From assembly GCA_964608265.1 (NCBI GenBank), contig CAZSNP010000002.1, forward strand, positions 86,542 through 150,541: a stretch of DNA of 64,000 nucleotides. The letters run 5' to 3'. Position numbers and translations under genes: made by a program. The DNA comes from JANWXR01 sp964608265 (GTDB lineage: Bacteria; Chloroflexota; Anaerolineae; Anaerolineales; UBA6663). A model generated the notes under the pieces. The model did no database searches. It was not told the DNA's origin and saw nothing but the letters and a program-made list of their open reading frames with translations. Shown in pieces: positions 26,499 to 36,117 of the stretch. The number at the start of each line of letters is the position of its first letter. Position 1 is the first letter of the stretch.

Positions 26499-27977
26499 AT
26501 GAAAGCCTTGCGTCTGTTTCTCGCGGCCCTGGTGCTGGCGCTCGTCGCCGCGCCGCGAACGGTTGCCCCGGTGGCGGCCCAATCGAACCTGCTGGCCAAC
26601 CCGGGTTTCGAATCCAGCGGCTCGGGCACCGGCACCGCCAACTGGCTGCCGTGGTGGTCGGAGACCGCCAAGCCCTCGGATGGGTCGTTTAACTACGCTT
26701 ACAAGCCCACGTGGAATCAGGAAAGCCTGAGCGCGGGCGCCGCCGGCCCCTTCATCTATGCCGGCAACGCCTCGCAGCGCATCGTCAACAACTGGGATCC
26801 GTGGTACGCCGGCGTGAAGCAGGTGGTGAACGCGCCGGCCGGCGCGCGCGTGCGGCTCACGGTATATGCCAAAGCGTGGACGAGTTCTTCCGGTTGGCCG
26901 TCCGCCTCCGACACGAGCGTGCCGGTGCGCGCCAGCGCCGGCCTCGACCCGAACGGCACCGAGAATCAGTTCGCCAGCACTGTGGTGTGGTCGGGCGCCG
27001 CCGCCCCGCACGACGCGTGGACGCCCATCTCCGTGGAAACAACGGTCGGGGCCGGCGGCAAGGTCGGCGTCTTCCTCAGCTTCGACTATCGCGGCTCGTC
27101 GCGGCTGTTCATGAGCGGGTTGTTCGATGAGGCCTCGCTCGTCGTGGTGGGCACCGGCCCGGCGCCGCAGCCGACGACGGGCGGCGGCGCGGCCACCCAA
27201 CCGCCGAGCACCGCGCCAACCCCACTGCCCTTCACGCTCCCCACCCCCGATGCCAGCGGCGCGGTCGTTTACACCGTGCGCACCGGCGACACCGGTTGGA
27301 GCATCGCCGCCAACGCCCGCCTCTCGCTCGATGAGCTGCGCGCCCTCAACCCGGGCGTCAACATCAGCCTGCTCTTCGTCGGGCAGAAGCTGGTCTTGAA
27401 GGCCGGCAACGCTACCGCCACGCCGCCGCCGCAGCCGACGGCGGCCCCGACCGAGGCGCAACCCACCGTCGCGCCGACGACCGAACCCGGCGCGCAACCG
27501 ACGGCCGCGCAACCGCAACCCACCGCCATCGCCGCCAATCCCGACACCGGCAAGATCTGTGTGCGGCTGTTCGAGGATGTGAACGGCAACGCGCAGCGCG
27601 AGACCAGTGAAGTGACGCTGGCCAGCGGCTCGCTGACGGTGATCGATGCCAACGGCGCGCCGGTGGCGGCGTACACGACCCAACCCGGCGAGGAGGAGCA
27701 CTGCTTCGAAAACCTCGCCGCCGGCACCTACACGCTGGCCGCCGCGCCCCCCACCGGCTACAACGCCACGAACAATCCCAATGCCCGTTTTGATCTGAAG
27801 ATCGGCGACACGGTGAACGTGGAGTTCGGCGCGCAGAAGGGCAGCGGCGCGGTCGCGCCCACAGCCCCGGCTGCCGATGACGGCCGTTTACGCAACGCGC
27901 TCTTTGGCGCGGCGGGCATCATGCTGTTGCTATTGGCGGCCGGCCTGGCGGGCTTCTTCGTGTTGCGGCGCAGGTGA
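26499..27977 (+). CDS. Membrane-anchored LysM protein with CBM-like and prealbumin-like domains
   Basis: This 492-residue protein has a signal peptide (MKALRLFLAALVLALVAAP) and a CBM-like domain (about 28-218) closely resembling that of the preceding gene (shared NNWDPWYAGV and PAGARVRLTV/PAGSRVRVTA patterns). One LysM domain follows (VVYTVRTGDTGWSIAANARL, about 255-300), then a Thr/Pro/Ala linker and an SdrD-B-like domain (ICVRLFEDVNGNAQRE to YNATNNPNARFDLKIGD, about 350-450). The C-terminal helix IMLLLLAAGLAGFFVLRRR ends in Arg residues, like a sortase-type or stop-transfer anchor, though no LPXTG is seen. GGAAAAGGAAAG precedes the ATG. The stop overlaps the next start (GTGA). Confidence 0.9.
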   Translation: MKALRLFLAALVLALVAAPRTVAPVAAQSNLLANPGFESSGSGTGTANWLPWWSETAKPSDGSFNYAYKPTWNQESLSAGAAGPFIYAGNASQRIVNNWDPWYAGVKQVVNAPAGARVRLTVYAKAWTSSSGWPSASDTSVPVRASAGLDPNGTENQFASTVVWSGAAAPHDAWTPISVETTVGAGGKVGVFLSFDYRGSSRLFMSGLFDEASLVVVGTGPAPQPTTGGGAATQPPSTAPTPLPFTLPTPDASGAVVYTVRTGDTGWSIAANARLSLDELRALNPGVNISLLFVGQKLVLKAGNATATPPPQPTAAPTEAQPTVAPTTEPGAQPTAAQPQPTAIAANPDTGKICVRLFEDVNGNAQRETSEVTLASGSLTVIDANGAPVAAYTTQPGEEEHCFENLAAGTYTLAAAPPTGYNATNNPNARFDLKIGDTVNVEFGAQKGSGAVAPTAPAADDGRLRNALFGAAGIMLLLLAAGLAGFFVLRRR

Positions 27978-30900
27978 TTGCAGACGGCACAAGGCAGAAA
28001 GCTGTAGGCAGAAGGCAGTCACAAGTTGGCCGCTTTCTGCCTTTTGCGTTCTGCCTTCTGTCTTCGCTCCTCGCCGCACTGCCCCTCTTCGCCAACCCCG
28101 GTTTCCTCAACACGCGCGGCATCGGCGATTCGCCCAACCTGCTTTTTCGCCTTCAGCAACTGATCGCCGCCTTCTCGGGCGGCGAGTTCCCCGCGCGCTG
28201 GATGCCCGAGGCCGCGTACGGCTACGGCATGCCGTACTTCACGTACTACGCCTCGGCCTCGACGCACCTCGCCGCGTTGCTCAAGGTGTATGGATTTTCG
28301 TTCGTCAACGCCCTCAAGCTCACGCAGCTGCTCGCGCTCGTCGTGGCAGCGGGCGGGATGTATGGCTGGCTGCGGTCCGCGTCTCTGACTCCCGCCAAAA
28401 GCGCGCTGGCTTCAATCGCCTACACCTTCGCGCCGTTTCACCTCATCAATCTGTATATCCGGGGCGACTCGCTGGCCGAGTTGTGGGCGATGGCGCTGTA
28501 TCCCGCGGTCTTATGGGCGGCGCAGCGTTGCCTTGAGCGCGCGACGTTTGGCCGCGCCTTCGCGCTCGCCCTCGCCGTCGCGGCGCTCATCGGCACGCAC
28601 AACATCTCCGCCCTCAACTTTCTGGCCTTTGTGGCGCTCTACTCTTTGGCGCTGCGCCGGCGTCAGCTTGCCTCACGTCCTGCGTTTCACGCTTCACTCG
28701 CCCTGCTCTGGGGCCTCGCCCTCTCCGCCTTCTTCTGGCTGCCCGCGCTCGGGGAAACGCAGTTCGTGCAACTCGGCGACCTCACCAGCGGTTTCTTCTT
28801 CTACGGCAATCACTTTCGCGGCAGCGATCTTATTCAAACAACGTTGCTGTTCGATTACGACCGCAACCCGTTCAGCCTGGGCCTGGCCCAGGCCGTGCTG
28901 GCTGCCCTCGGCCTGGGCGCGCTGCTGTGGCGCGCGGTGCGTGACCGAAGATGGTCACCGCTCGACACTTTCACCGTCATCGGGCTGGCCGTCTCGACGC
29001 TGATGATCACGCCGCTCTCGCGCCCGGTGTGGGAGACCGTGCCGCTGCTCGCCTACACACAATTCCCGTGGCGGTTTCTTTCCATTCAGGCGGTGTTCAC
29101 AGCGGCGCTCACGGGCCATGCGTTAGTGGATATTGGTTCTTCAAAGTGGCGGCCCCAATTACAAATCACCACTTACGTTGGGCTGCCCGCCGTCCTTATC
29201 CTTTCAGGTTTGCTGCCCCTTCGGCTGACATTCTTTCCCTTGAACGACAGCGACGTGACCGCCGCGCGCCTCAACCTGTACGAATACTTCACCACCGCCA
29301 TCGGCAACACGGTGAACTCCGAGTATCTGCCCCGCGAGGTGAGGCCGCGCCCGTTCAGCAGCGCTGCGCTGCTGGGCCGCGAGCCGCAGCCAAAGGTGCT
29401 GAGCGGGCGGGCCAGCGGCTACCGCGCCGGCAAACTTGGCGCGCGCGAGTTGTGGTATTTCGAGGTCGAGGGCGACTCGCCGGCGACCATCGCCATCCCC
29501 ACCCACTATTGGCCCGGTTGGGAGGCTGAGGCGGATGATGAGGCGATACCGTTGCGCGCCGCGCCCGGCCTGGGGTGGATCACGTTCGAGCTGCCGCCGA
29601 ACGCGCACTCGGTGACGTTCCGCGTGGGCCGCACGCCGCTGCGGCTGTGGGCCGAGGTCTTCAGCCTCGCGGCGCTCGTTGTGCCCATCGGGGGTTTTCT
29701 TTTCCGCAGAGCACGCGAACGACGCGCAGCACCCGCCTCCCTCACCCCCCTGCGCCCGCGCGCCGTGGCTACGACAGTCGGAGCACTTATCGCGTTGGCC
29801 GCTGGCTCAGCCCTCCTCTCCACCGTCAACCCTCCACCCGCCTCCTCCCCCCTCAACGCTGACTTCGACACCCTCGCCTTCCCGCATCGCGATGTGGTTC
29901 GATTCAGCGGGGCCGGCGAACTGCGCAGGGTGGCGTACAGCGCCGAACGCTTGCGACGCGGCGAGACGTTGACGGTGCAGACCGAGTGGTCGCTCTCGCG
30001 CAACGTCGAGGCCACCTTCCGCCTCGCGACCCCGTTGCGTGACAGTGCGTTGCCGTTGCCCTTCACGACCGTCACGCTGACCGGCGCGCGGGCTGAGGCC
30101 GTGCTCCCCCTCCCGCGCGACCTGCCGCCGGGGCTGTACTTCATCACCGTCGAGCTGCACGACACATGTTGTGTGTACCCCGCGCTCACAGCCGAGGGGC
30201 GGGCCCGTGGGCTGATACATCTCGCGCCGGTCATCGTGGATGATGAGGCGCGCGCCCCGTTGCAGCGCGCCGTGGCCGAGTTCGGTGCGCTGCGGCTGGT
30301 GCGCGGCGAGGTGGCGCCCTCGGCGGGCGATACCCTCGTCGCGCGGTTGGCGTGGCAGGCCGCGGCGGAGGTGCCGCGCAATTACACACTCGCCGTGCGC
30401 GTGCGGGATGAGGCGGGCAACGAGTGGGGCAGCGGCGGCGACGTGCAGCCCACGCTCGGCCTGTACCCCACCGCGCTGTGGCGGCCCGGCGAAATCGTCA
30501 CCGACACGCTGGCCGTCACACTCAAGGGGCCGGGCGAGCCGCCGGGCCAGTATCAACTTTCGCTGACGGTGTACGACGCCGGCACATTGCAGGCGGTGGG
30601 CGAGACGCGCCTCCCCTTCGCCCTCAACCGCCGCCACCCGCGCGAGGGCCGCACGGCCCAATTCACGCTCACGCCCAACCTCGCCATCGAACGAGTCGAG
30701 TTCCCCTCCTCCGTGACTCAGGGCGACGACCTGTTGCTTTCCACTTTCTACCTCACCGGCCCGCAGCCCAACCCGCCGTACCGGGCGCGCTGGTCGTTGC
30801 AGCGCGGAGACGACCCACCGGGCCGCCTCCACGACGCGGAGCTTGCGCCCGGCTCGGCGGCGAATGGGTGGCCGCTCGCGGCATGGCTCATCGGCCAGAC

Positions 30901-31465
30901 GCGGCTGCCCATCCCGAAAGACCTCGAACCGGGCGAGTATGCGCTGGCGCTGCAATTGCTGGATGAGGCAGGCAACCCGGTGGGCGAGGCGGCGCGTGTG
31001 GGCGAGGTGAGGGTGGCGGGCCGCGCGCGCAACTTCGCTGTGCCGCCGGTGCAAGCCACGGTCGGCGCGGTCTTCGATGATCAACTTAGGCTCGTCGGCT
31101 ACGATTCGACGCAGACTGACTCAACGCTGCAACTCACACTCGTGTGGCAGGCCCTCACCGCGCCGCGCGGCGATTACAAATACTTCGTCCATCTTTTCAA
31201 TCCGGCTGATGGGTTCGTAATCACGCAGGCCGATGCCGTGCCGCGCAACTTCACCTATCCGACAACGCTGTGGGCGGAGGATGAAGTGGTGTCGGAGTCG
31301 GTGACGCTTGCGTTGAGCGGGGTGCCCGCCGGAAGCTATCGCCTCGCGGTTGGCTGGTACGACCCGGCCACGCCCGGCCTCGCCCGCCTGCCGGCCTTCG
31401 ACGCGAACGGTGGGGCGTTGGAAAACGGGCGCTTCGTTTTGCCGTTGGTCGTGGAAATACCCTGA
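27974..31465 (+). CDS. Giant membrane protein with PTPS-related domain
   Basis: At 1163 residues, the N-terminal half (about 30-580) has roughly ten hydrophobic segments and matches the membrane family annotated as '6-pyruvoyl-tetrahydropterin synthase related' (FSGGEFPARWMPEAAYGYG, YTFAPFHLINLYIRGDSLAELWAM). That family is not a pterin enzyme and resembles GT-C/YfhO-like polytopic transferases. The C-terminal half is a series of beta-rich extracellular domains. The GTG start overlaps the preceding stop by 4 nt. The first 30 codons coincide with an inverted repeat (27980-28067), and the first hydrophobic helix (GRFLPFAFCLLSSLL) is encoded by the right arm of that repeat. Confidence 0.78.
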   Translation: MIADGTRQKAVGRRQSQVGRFLPFAFCLLSSLLAALPLFANPGFLNTRGIGDSPNLLFRLQQLIAAFSGGEFPARWMPEAAYGYGMPYFTYYASASTHLAALLKVYGFSFVNALKLTQLLALVVAAGGMYGWLRSASLTPAKSALASIAYTFAPFHLINLYIRGDSLAELWAMALYPAVLWAAQRCLERATFGRAFALALAVAALIGTHNISALNFLAFVALYSLALRRRQLASRPAFHASLALLWGLALSAFFWLPALGETQFVQLGDLTSGFFFYGNHFRGSDLIQTTLLFDYDRNPFSLGLAQAVLAALGLGALLWRAVRDRRWSPLDTFTVIGLAVSTLMITPLSRPVWETVPLLAYTQFPWRFLSIQAVFTAALTGHALVDIGSSKWRPQLQITTYVGLPAVLILSGLLPLRLTFFPLNDSDVTAARLNLYEYFTTAIGNTVNSEYLPREVRPRPFSSAALLGREPQPKVLSGRASGYRAGKLGARELWYFEVEGDSPATIAIPTHYWPGWEAEADDEAIPLRAAPGLGWITFELPPNAHSVTFRVGRTPLRLWAEVFSLAALVVPIGGFLFRRARERRAAPASLTPLRPRAVATTVGALIALAAGSALLSTVNPPPASSPLNADFDTLAFPHRDVVRFSGAGELRRVAYSAERLRRGETLTVQTEWSLSRNVEATFRLATPLRDSALPLPFTTVTLTGARAEAVLPLPRDLPPGLYFITVELHDTCCVYPALTAEGRARGLIHLAPVIVDDEARAPLQRAVAEFGALRLVRGEVAPSAGDTLVARLAWQAAAEVPRNYTLAVRVRDEAGNEWGSGGDVQPTLGLYPTALWRPGEIVTDTLAVTLKGPGEPPGQYQLSLTVYDAGTLQAVGETRLPFALNRRHPREGRTAQFTLTPNLAIERVEFPSSVTQGDDLLLSTFYLTGPQPNPPYRARWSLQRGDDPPGRLHDAELAPGSAANGWPLAAWLIGQTRLPIPKDLEPGEYALALQLLDEAGNPVGEAARVGEVRVAGRARNFAVPPVQATVGAVFDDQLRLVGYDSTQTDSTLQLTLVWQALTAPRGDYKYFVHLFNPADGFVITQADAVPRNFTYPTTLWAEDEVVSESVTLALSGVPAGSYRLAVGWYDPATPGLARLPAFDANGGALENGRFVLPLVVEIP
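27980..28067. repeat. Inverted repeat with AGGCAGA units overlapping a gene start
   Basis: The left arm (27980-28018, with AAGGCAGA and AGGCAGAAGGCAG) is the imperfect complement of the right arm (28032-28067, CTTTCTGCCTTTTGC and onward). A related element is at 37255-37337. Confidence 0.8.
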
Positions 31466-31473
31466 GGGATTTC

Positions 31474-31539
31474 AACGCACAGGCGCAAAGAAAAGCTTCT
31501 GCTTGCGTCTGTGCTTCTCTTCTCTGCGCCTTTGCGTTA
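31474..31539. repeat. Inverted repeat with ACGCAAAGGCGCAGAG-like units between convergent genes
   Basis: AACGCACAGGCGCAAAGAAAAG (split here as AACGCACAGG and CGCAAAGAAAAG) pairs imperfectly with CTCTGCGCCTTTGCGTT at the right end. It occupies nearly all of the gap between the stops at 31465 and 31546. Confidence 0.8.
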
Positions 31540-31545
31540 AGGCTC

Positions 31546-32811
31546 TTACGGTTGCAGTTGGGGCAGCAGGCCCTCGCCCAAATCCAGCACCACGCGGCCA
31601 TCGGCGAGCGAGAGCAGTTGGATGCGGCCCGGCGCGTCGAACGACTCGTAGCGCGCGGCGGCGACGAATTGCCCGACGCGATCGACGCTCGGGAAAGCGA
31701 ACTGGCCCGCGATCGTCAGCCCCTCCGCGCCGTCGAGCTTCACCACGGTGAGCTGCGGCCCGGCGATGCTCTTCCCCGGCTCGGGCGCCTCCGGCGCGCA
31801 ATCGCGCACCTGCGCCGAGATGAGGATACCGCTGCTATCGGCCAGCCAGGCGTAATCGTTGGTGAGGTAGTAGCGATCCTGCTCCGGCTCCTCGGCCTGT
31901 TGCAGCGAGCCGATGTAATAGTCGCCGATCCCTTTCCCATCCGCATTGCCGATGAAGGCCGCGCCCTGCGCCGCACACGCGCTGATGTGCGCGTTGGCCG
32001 AGAAGGCGATCCGCTGCCCATCGGGTGCGAAGCGCAAATCAAACGGCAATTGATAGCCGCCGATCTCGCGCGTCTCGGGCAGGCGCTCGCGCGCGCCGCT
32101 GCCATCGAGCGCCAAACGTTCGAGCGCGAACGTGGTGTTGCCGGTCGCGCCCGTCTCGGCGAACGAGTTGCCGACCACAAGCAAGGCGCTGCCCTCCGGG
32201 GTGAAGACCGGCCGGCCCCAATTGAAATCGGTCTCGAAGGTGAGCTGGCGTCGCTCCGGGTTCTCGATCGTCGTGACCCAGATGTTGTTGTCGGGGTAGT
32301 TCGTGCTCATAAACGCCAGGGTGCGGCTGTCGGGTGACCACGCGGGGCTGACGCCGGGGCCGAGGTCAACGGGCGTGCCCGCCCCCACTGCGTACACGAC
32401 GAACAAGCGCGCCTCGCCCTCTTTCGCGCCCGACACGAAAGCGACGAACTCACCCGAAGGCGACCACGCCAGATCGATGACCTTGTCATCCACGCCCGGT
32501 TGAGTGTATTGGGTTGTGCCGTTGTTCGCGCCGCCGGTGACATCGGTGACGAGGAGTTGATCGTTCTGCACATAGGCGAGGAACTGCGGCTGGCTGGCGG
32601 TGGGCGCGGGGGCGGGCGTGTCGCTGGCGACGGGGGCCGAGGTGACGGTGGCCGTCGCGGGCAGTGGCGCGGCGGTCGCGGTGGGCGGTTGCGGGGTGGG
32701 TGACGGGATCACCGCCAGGGTCGGCACCAGCGTCGGGGTCGGCTCACCGCCGAGCACCGCGCAGGCCGTCAGCATCCACATCCCCGCCAGCCACAGACGC
32801 ATGAGTTTCAT
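31546..32811 (-). CDS. Beta-propeller (TolB/WD40-like) lipoprotein
   Basis: This 421-residue protein starts with a lipoprotein signal (MKLMRLWLAGMWMLTACAV; lipobox LTAC, Cys17). A Thr/Pro/Ala linker of about 55 residues leads to a propeller built from PD40-like repeats (IDLAWSPSGEFVAFVSG, SPAWSPDSRTLAFMS, RPVFTPEGSALLVVG, DLRFAPDGQRIAFSA). Such domains usually mediate protein or ligand binding; no catalytic residues are evident. The ATG at 32811 is set by the signal sequence; the open frame extends upstream but through another gene. Confidence 0.85.
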   Translation of the reverse strand: MKLMRLWLAGMWMLTACAVLGGEPTPTLVPTLAVIPSPTPQPPTATAAPLPATATVTSAPVASDTPAPAPTASQPQFLAYVQNDQLLVTDVTGGANNGTTQYTQPGVDDKVIDLAWSPSGEFVAFVSGAKEGEARLFVVYAVGAGTPVDLGPGVSPAWSPDSRTLAFMSTNYPDNNIWVTTIENPERRQLTFETDFNWGRPVFTPEGSALLVVGNSFAETGATGNTTFALERLALDGSGARERLPETREIGGYQLPFDLRFAPDGQRIAFSANAHISACAAQGAAFIGNADGKGIGDYYIGSLQQAEEPEQDRYYLTNDYAWLADSSGILISAQVRDCAPEAPEPGKSIAGPQLTVVKLDGAEGLTIAGQFAFPSVDRVGQFVAAARYESFDAPGRIQLLSLADGRVVLDLGEGLLPQLQP

Positions 32812-32842
32812 AGGCGTGTCTTGCACTCCAAAATCCACAAGC

Positions 32843-33526
32843 TCAAATCGAAAAGGCCTCGCCCGGCTTGAGCACATGCACCTTCGAGGCCGTCTCGGCT
32901 TCGACGCGCCTGGCCCACGCGGCCGCATCCTGCGCGATGAGGCCCCAGGTGTTGTAATGCACCGGGATGAGGTGTATGGCGTTGAGGAGCTTCGCCGCGC
33001 GCAATGCGTCGTCCGGCCCCATGGTGAAGTTGTCGCCGATGGGCAGCACCGCCAGCTCAAGCCCCTCCTCACCGATGAGGCGCATATCGCCGAACAGGCC
33101 GGTATCGCAGGCGAGATAGACCTTCACGCCGCTGTGGGCGGTGATGAGGAAGCCGCACGGGTTGCCGCCGTACGATCCATCCGGCAGGCCGGAGCCGTGC
33201 AGCGCGAGCGTGAGCTTGACGTAGCCAAACCGGTGGCGGAATCCGCCGCCGAGGTGTTGCGCGTGCACCTTCACCCCCTGCGCCTCGAGCCAGTTGCTGA
33301 TCTCGAAATTGGCGATGACGGTTGCGCCGGTGCGCCTGGCAATCGAAGCGGCATCGGAGACATGGTCGCCGTGGCCGTGCGAGACGAGGATGAAATCGGC
33401 CTCGGCCTGCGCGGCCCTGATCGGCGCGGCGGGGTTGTCATCGAGGAATGGGTCAATCAGCACGCGGGTACCGTCCACGTTCAGCAACGCCGTGCCGTGA
33501 CCGAGCCAGGTATATGAAATGGGCAT
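32843..33526 (-). CDS. UPF0173-type metallo-beta-lactamase-fold hydrolase
   Basis: This 227-residue protein starts with the family pattern (ISYTWLGHGTALLNVDGTRVLIDPFL). It has the metal-binding motif SHGHGDHVSD (about residues 53-62), a later Asp (LACDTGLFGDM) and His (IPVHYNTWG). The fold is a Zn-dependent metallo-hydrolase; its substrate is unknown. AAAGGAG lies 5-9 nt before the ATG at 33526, which decides the start. It lies 31 nt upstream of the lipoprotein gene on the same strand. Confidence 0.92.
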   Translation of the reverse strand: MPISYTWLGHGTALLNVDGTRVLIDPFLDDNPAAPIRAAQAEADFILVSHGHGDHVSDAASIARRTGATVIANFEISNWLEAQGVKVHAQHLGGGFRHRFGYVKLTLALHGSGLPDGSYGGNPCGFLITAHSGVKVYLACDTGLFGDMRLIGEEGLELAVLPIGDNFTMGPDDALRAAKLLNAIHLIPVHYNTWGLIAQDAAAWARRVEAETASKVHVLKPGEAFSI

Positions 33527-33552
33527 GGAGTTTCTCCTTTCAGGCAAAAGCT

Positions 33553-33621
33553 AACCGCGAAGATACGAAGGACGCAAAGGATTCAGAAAACCCTTCTTCG
33601 CGCTCTTCGCGTCTTTGCGGT

Positions 33622-33622
<1 letters not shown>
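33553..33622. repeat. Inverted repeat with AACCGCGAAGA/CGAAGGACGC units
   Basis: The left arm starts AACCGCGAAGATACGAAG (33553) and the right arm ends GCGTCTTTGCGGTT (33622). The reverse complement of the right arm reads AACCGCAAAGACGCGAAG. The element ends at the stop codon of kbl. Confidence 0.85.
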
Positions 33623-34800
<1,178 letters not shown>

Positions 34801-34827
34801 AGGTTCTCCGTTGCTCAGGATTTGTCC

Positions 34828-34885
34828 CTCACCAAGCGCGCAAAGTTCGCAGAGTTTTCTTGGCGCTCTTTGCGTGCTTGGCGAG
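34828..34885. repeat. Inverted repeat with CTCACCAAGCGCGCAAAG units
   Basis: CTCACCAAGCGCGCAAAG (34828 on) pairs with CTTTGCGTGCTTGGCGAG at 34868-34885. It fills the spacer between kbl and the MFS gene. Confidence 0.82.
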
Positions 34886-34888
34886 AGC

Positions 34889-36103
34889 TTACTTTTGCTC
34901 CGGCGCGAACAGGCCCATCACCAGCACCACGGCCGGCAGCCAGGTGATGAGGTTCATCGTGAACGGCAGCCCGAAGTGATCGGCGACGTTGCCGAGCAGC
35001 GCCACCCCGAGGCCCATCGCCCCATAGGCGGTGCCGAGCGAGAGGCCGCTGGCGAGGCCGACGTTGCGCGGCAACGCCTCCTGCATCATGATGACCGAGA
35101 GCGTCCACGGCGCGGAGAGCATCATGCCGGAGAGCGCCAGCGCAACGAGTTGCACGAGGCCGGTGGTGTTGACGAACATGTGCAGCCCGGCGAGTGACAG
35201 CGCCATCGCCATCACGATGACGACGCGCCGCCCGAGGCGGTCGGCCAGCGGCCCGCTGAACAAGGTGCCGACCGTGCCGGAGATGGCCAGCACGCTGAGC
35301 AGCGGCGCGACCTCCGTCCTGCTCATCCCACCGAACCGAGTGAAGTACAGCGGCACGAACGTCGTCAGCCCGCCGCTCACCAGCAGTCGTATGGAGATGA
35401 AGAGCAACAAGAATGCCACCACGCCGAACGTCCGGCGGCGCGAGATCGGCGGCTCCGTGGCGCGCGCCACCCCGCCGGCTTTGGCCGGCTGCCACGGCGC
35501 GTACCGCCGCCACTGACTCCACAGCGCCGCCACGCCCAGCGCAACCGGCACGATCATCCACAGCGTGCCGAACGTGCCGGCGCGCTCCAGCAGCAGGGCG
35601 GCGGCCAGCGGGCCAAGCGAGAAGCCGAGGTTGCCGGCGAAGAAGAAGATCGACGAGCCGGTGGCCTGTTGCTCGCCGCTCACGGCGCGCGTAGCCGAAA
35701 GCGCCTCCGGGTGAAAGGCCGCCGAGCCAAGGCCGCTGAGGATGACGGCGGCCAGGACGAAACCATAGCCCGGCAAGAACAGCACACTCGCCATCCCCAC
35801 GCCGCAGACCGCGCAGCCGAGCGGCATCAGCCAGCGCGCCCTGCGATAGTCACCGAGGATGCCGAACAGCGGTTGCCCGATGGCGATAACGAGGTTGTTG
35901 GCGCTGATGATGCCGGCCGCCAGGCTGTAGTTGAGATTGAACGCGACGAGCAGCGGCGGCAGCAGCACGGCCAGCGAACTGGTCTGCATATCCACCGCCA
36001 TGTGGGCGAGGAAGATCGCGCCGAGGCCGAGCTTGTGGATTCCGGGCCTGACTTCGGCGGGCGCGCTGACCGTTTCGGCGTCTTGAAGGGCTGAGGTCGC
36101 CAT
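34889..36103 (-). CDS. Major facilitator superfamily transporter
   Basis: This 404-residue protein has about 12 membrane segments, an MFS A-type motif (ADRLGRRVVIV) after the central loop and a typical first half (LAHMAVDMQTSSLAVLLPPLLV). It resembles the fosmidomycin-resistance-like drug/proton carriers in length and N-terminus, but the substrate is not determined. The ATG at 36103 begins a short polar leader before the first helix. TATAAT at 36117-36122 on the minus strand could give it its own very short leader, although it lies only 14 nt after the glycosyltransferase stop and may be co-transcribed. Confidence 0.85.
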   Translation of the reverse strand: MATSALQDAETVSAPAEVRPGIHKLGLGAIFLAHMAVDMQTSSLAVLLPPLLVAFNLNYSLAAGIISANNLVIAIGQPLFGILGDYRRARWLMPLGCAVCGVGMASVLFLPGYGFVLAAVILSGLGSAAFHPEALSATRAVSGEQQATGSSIFFFAGNLGFSLGPLAAALLLERAGTFGTLWMIVPVALGVAALWSQWRRYAPWQPAKAGGVARATEPPISRRRTFGVVAFLLLFISIRLLVSGGLTTFVPLYFTRFGGMSRTEVAPLLSVLAISGTVGTLFSGPLADRLGRRVVIVMAMALSLAGLHMFVNTTGLVQLVALALSGMMLSAPWTLSVIMMQEALPRNVGLASGLSLGTAYGAMGLGVALLGNVADHFGLPFTMNLITWLPAVVLVMGLFAPEQK

Positions 36104-36117
36104 GCGGGTTGGCCGGA

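Noticed and set aside
27974..31465. Role of the 'PTPS-related' membrane protein in pterin synthesis
   Set aside because: The name is historical; the protein is polytopic with no PTPS zinc motif and lies far from the ribA cluster.
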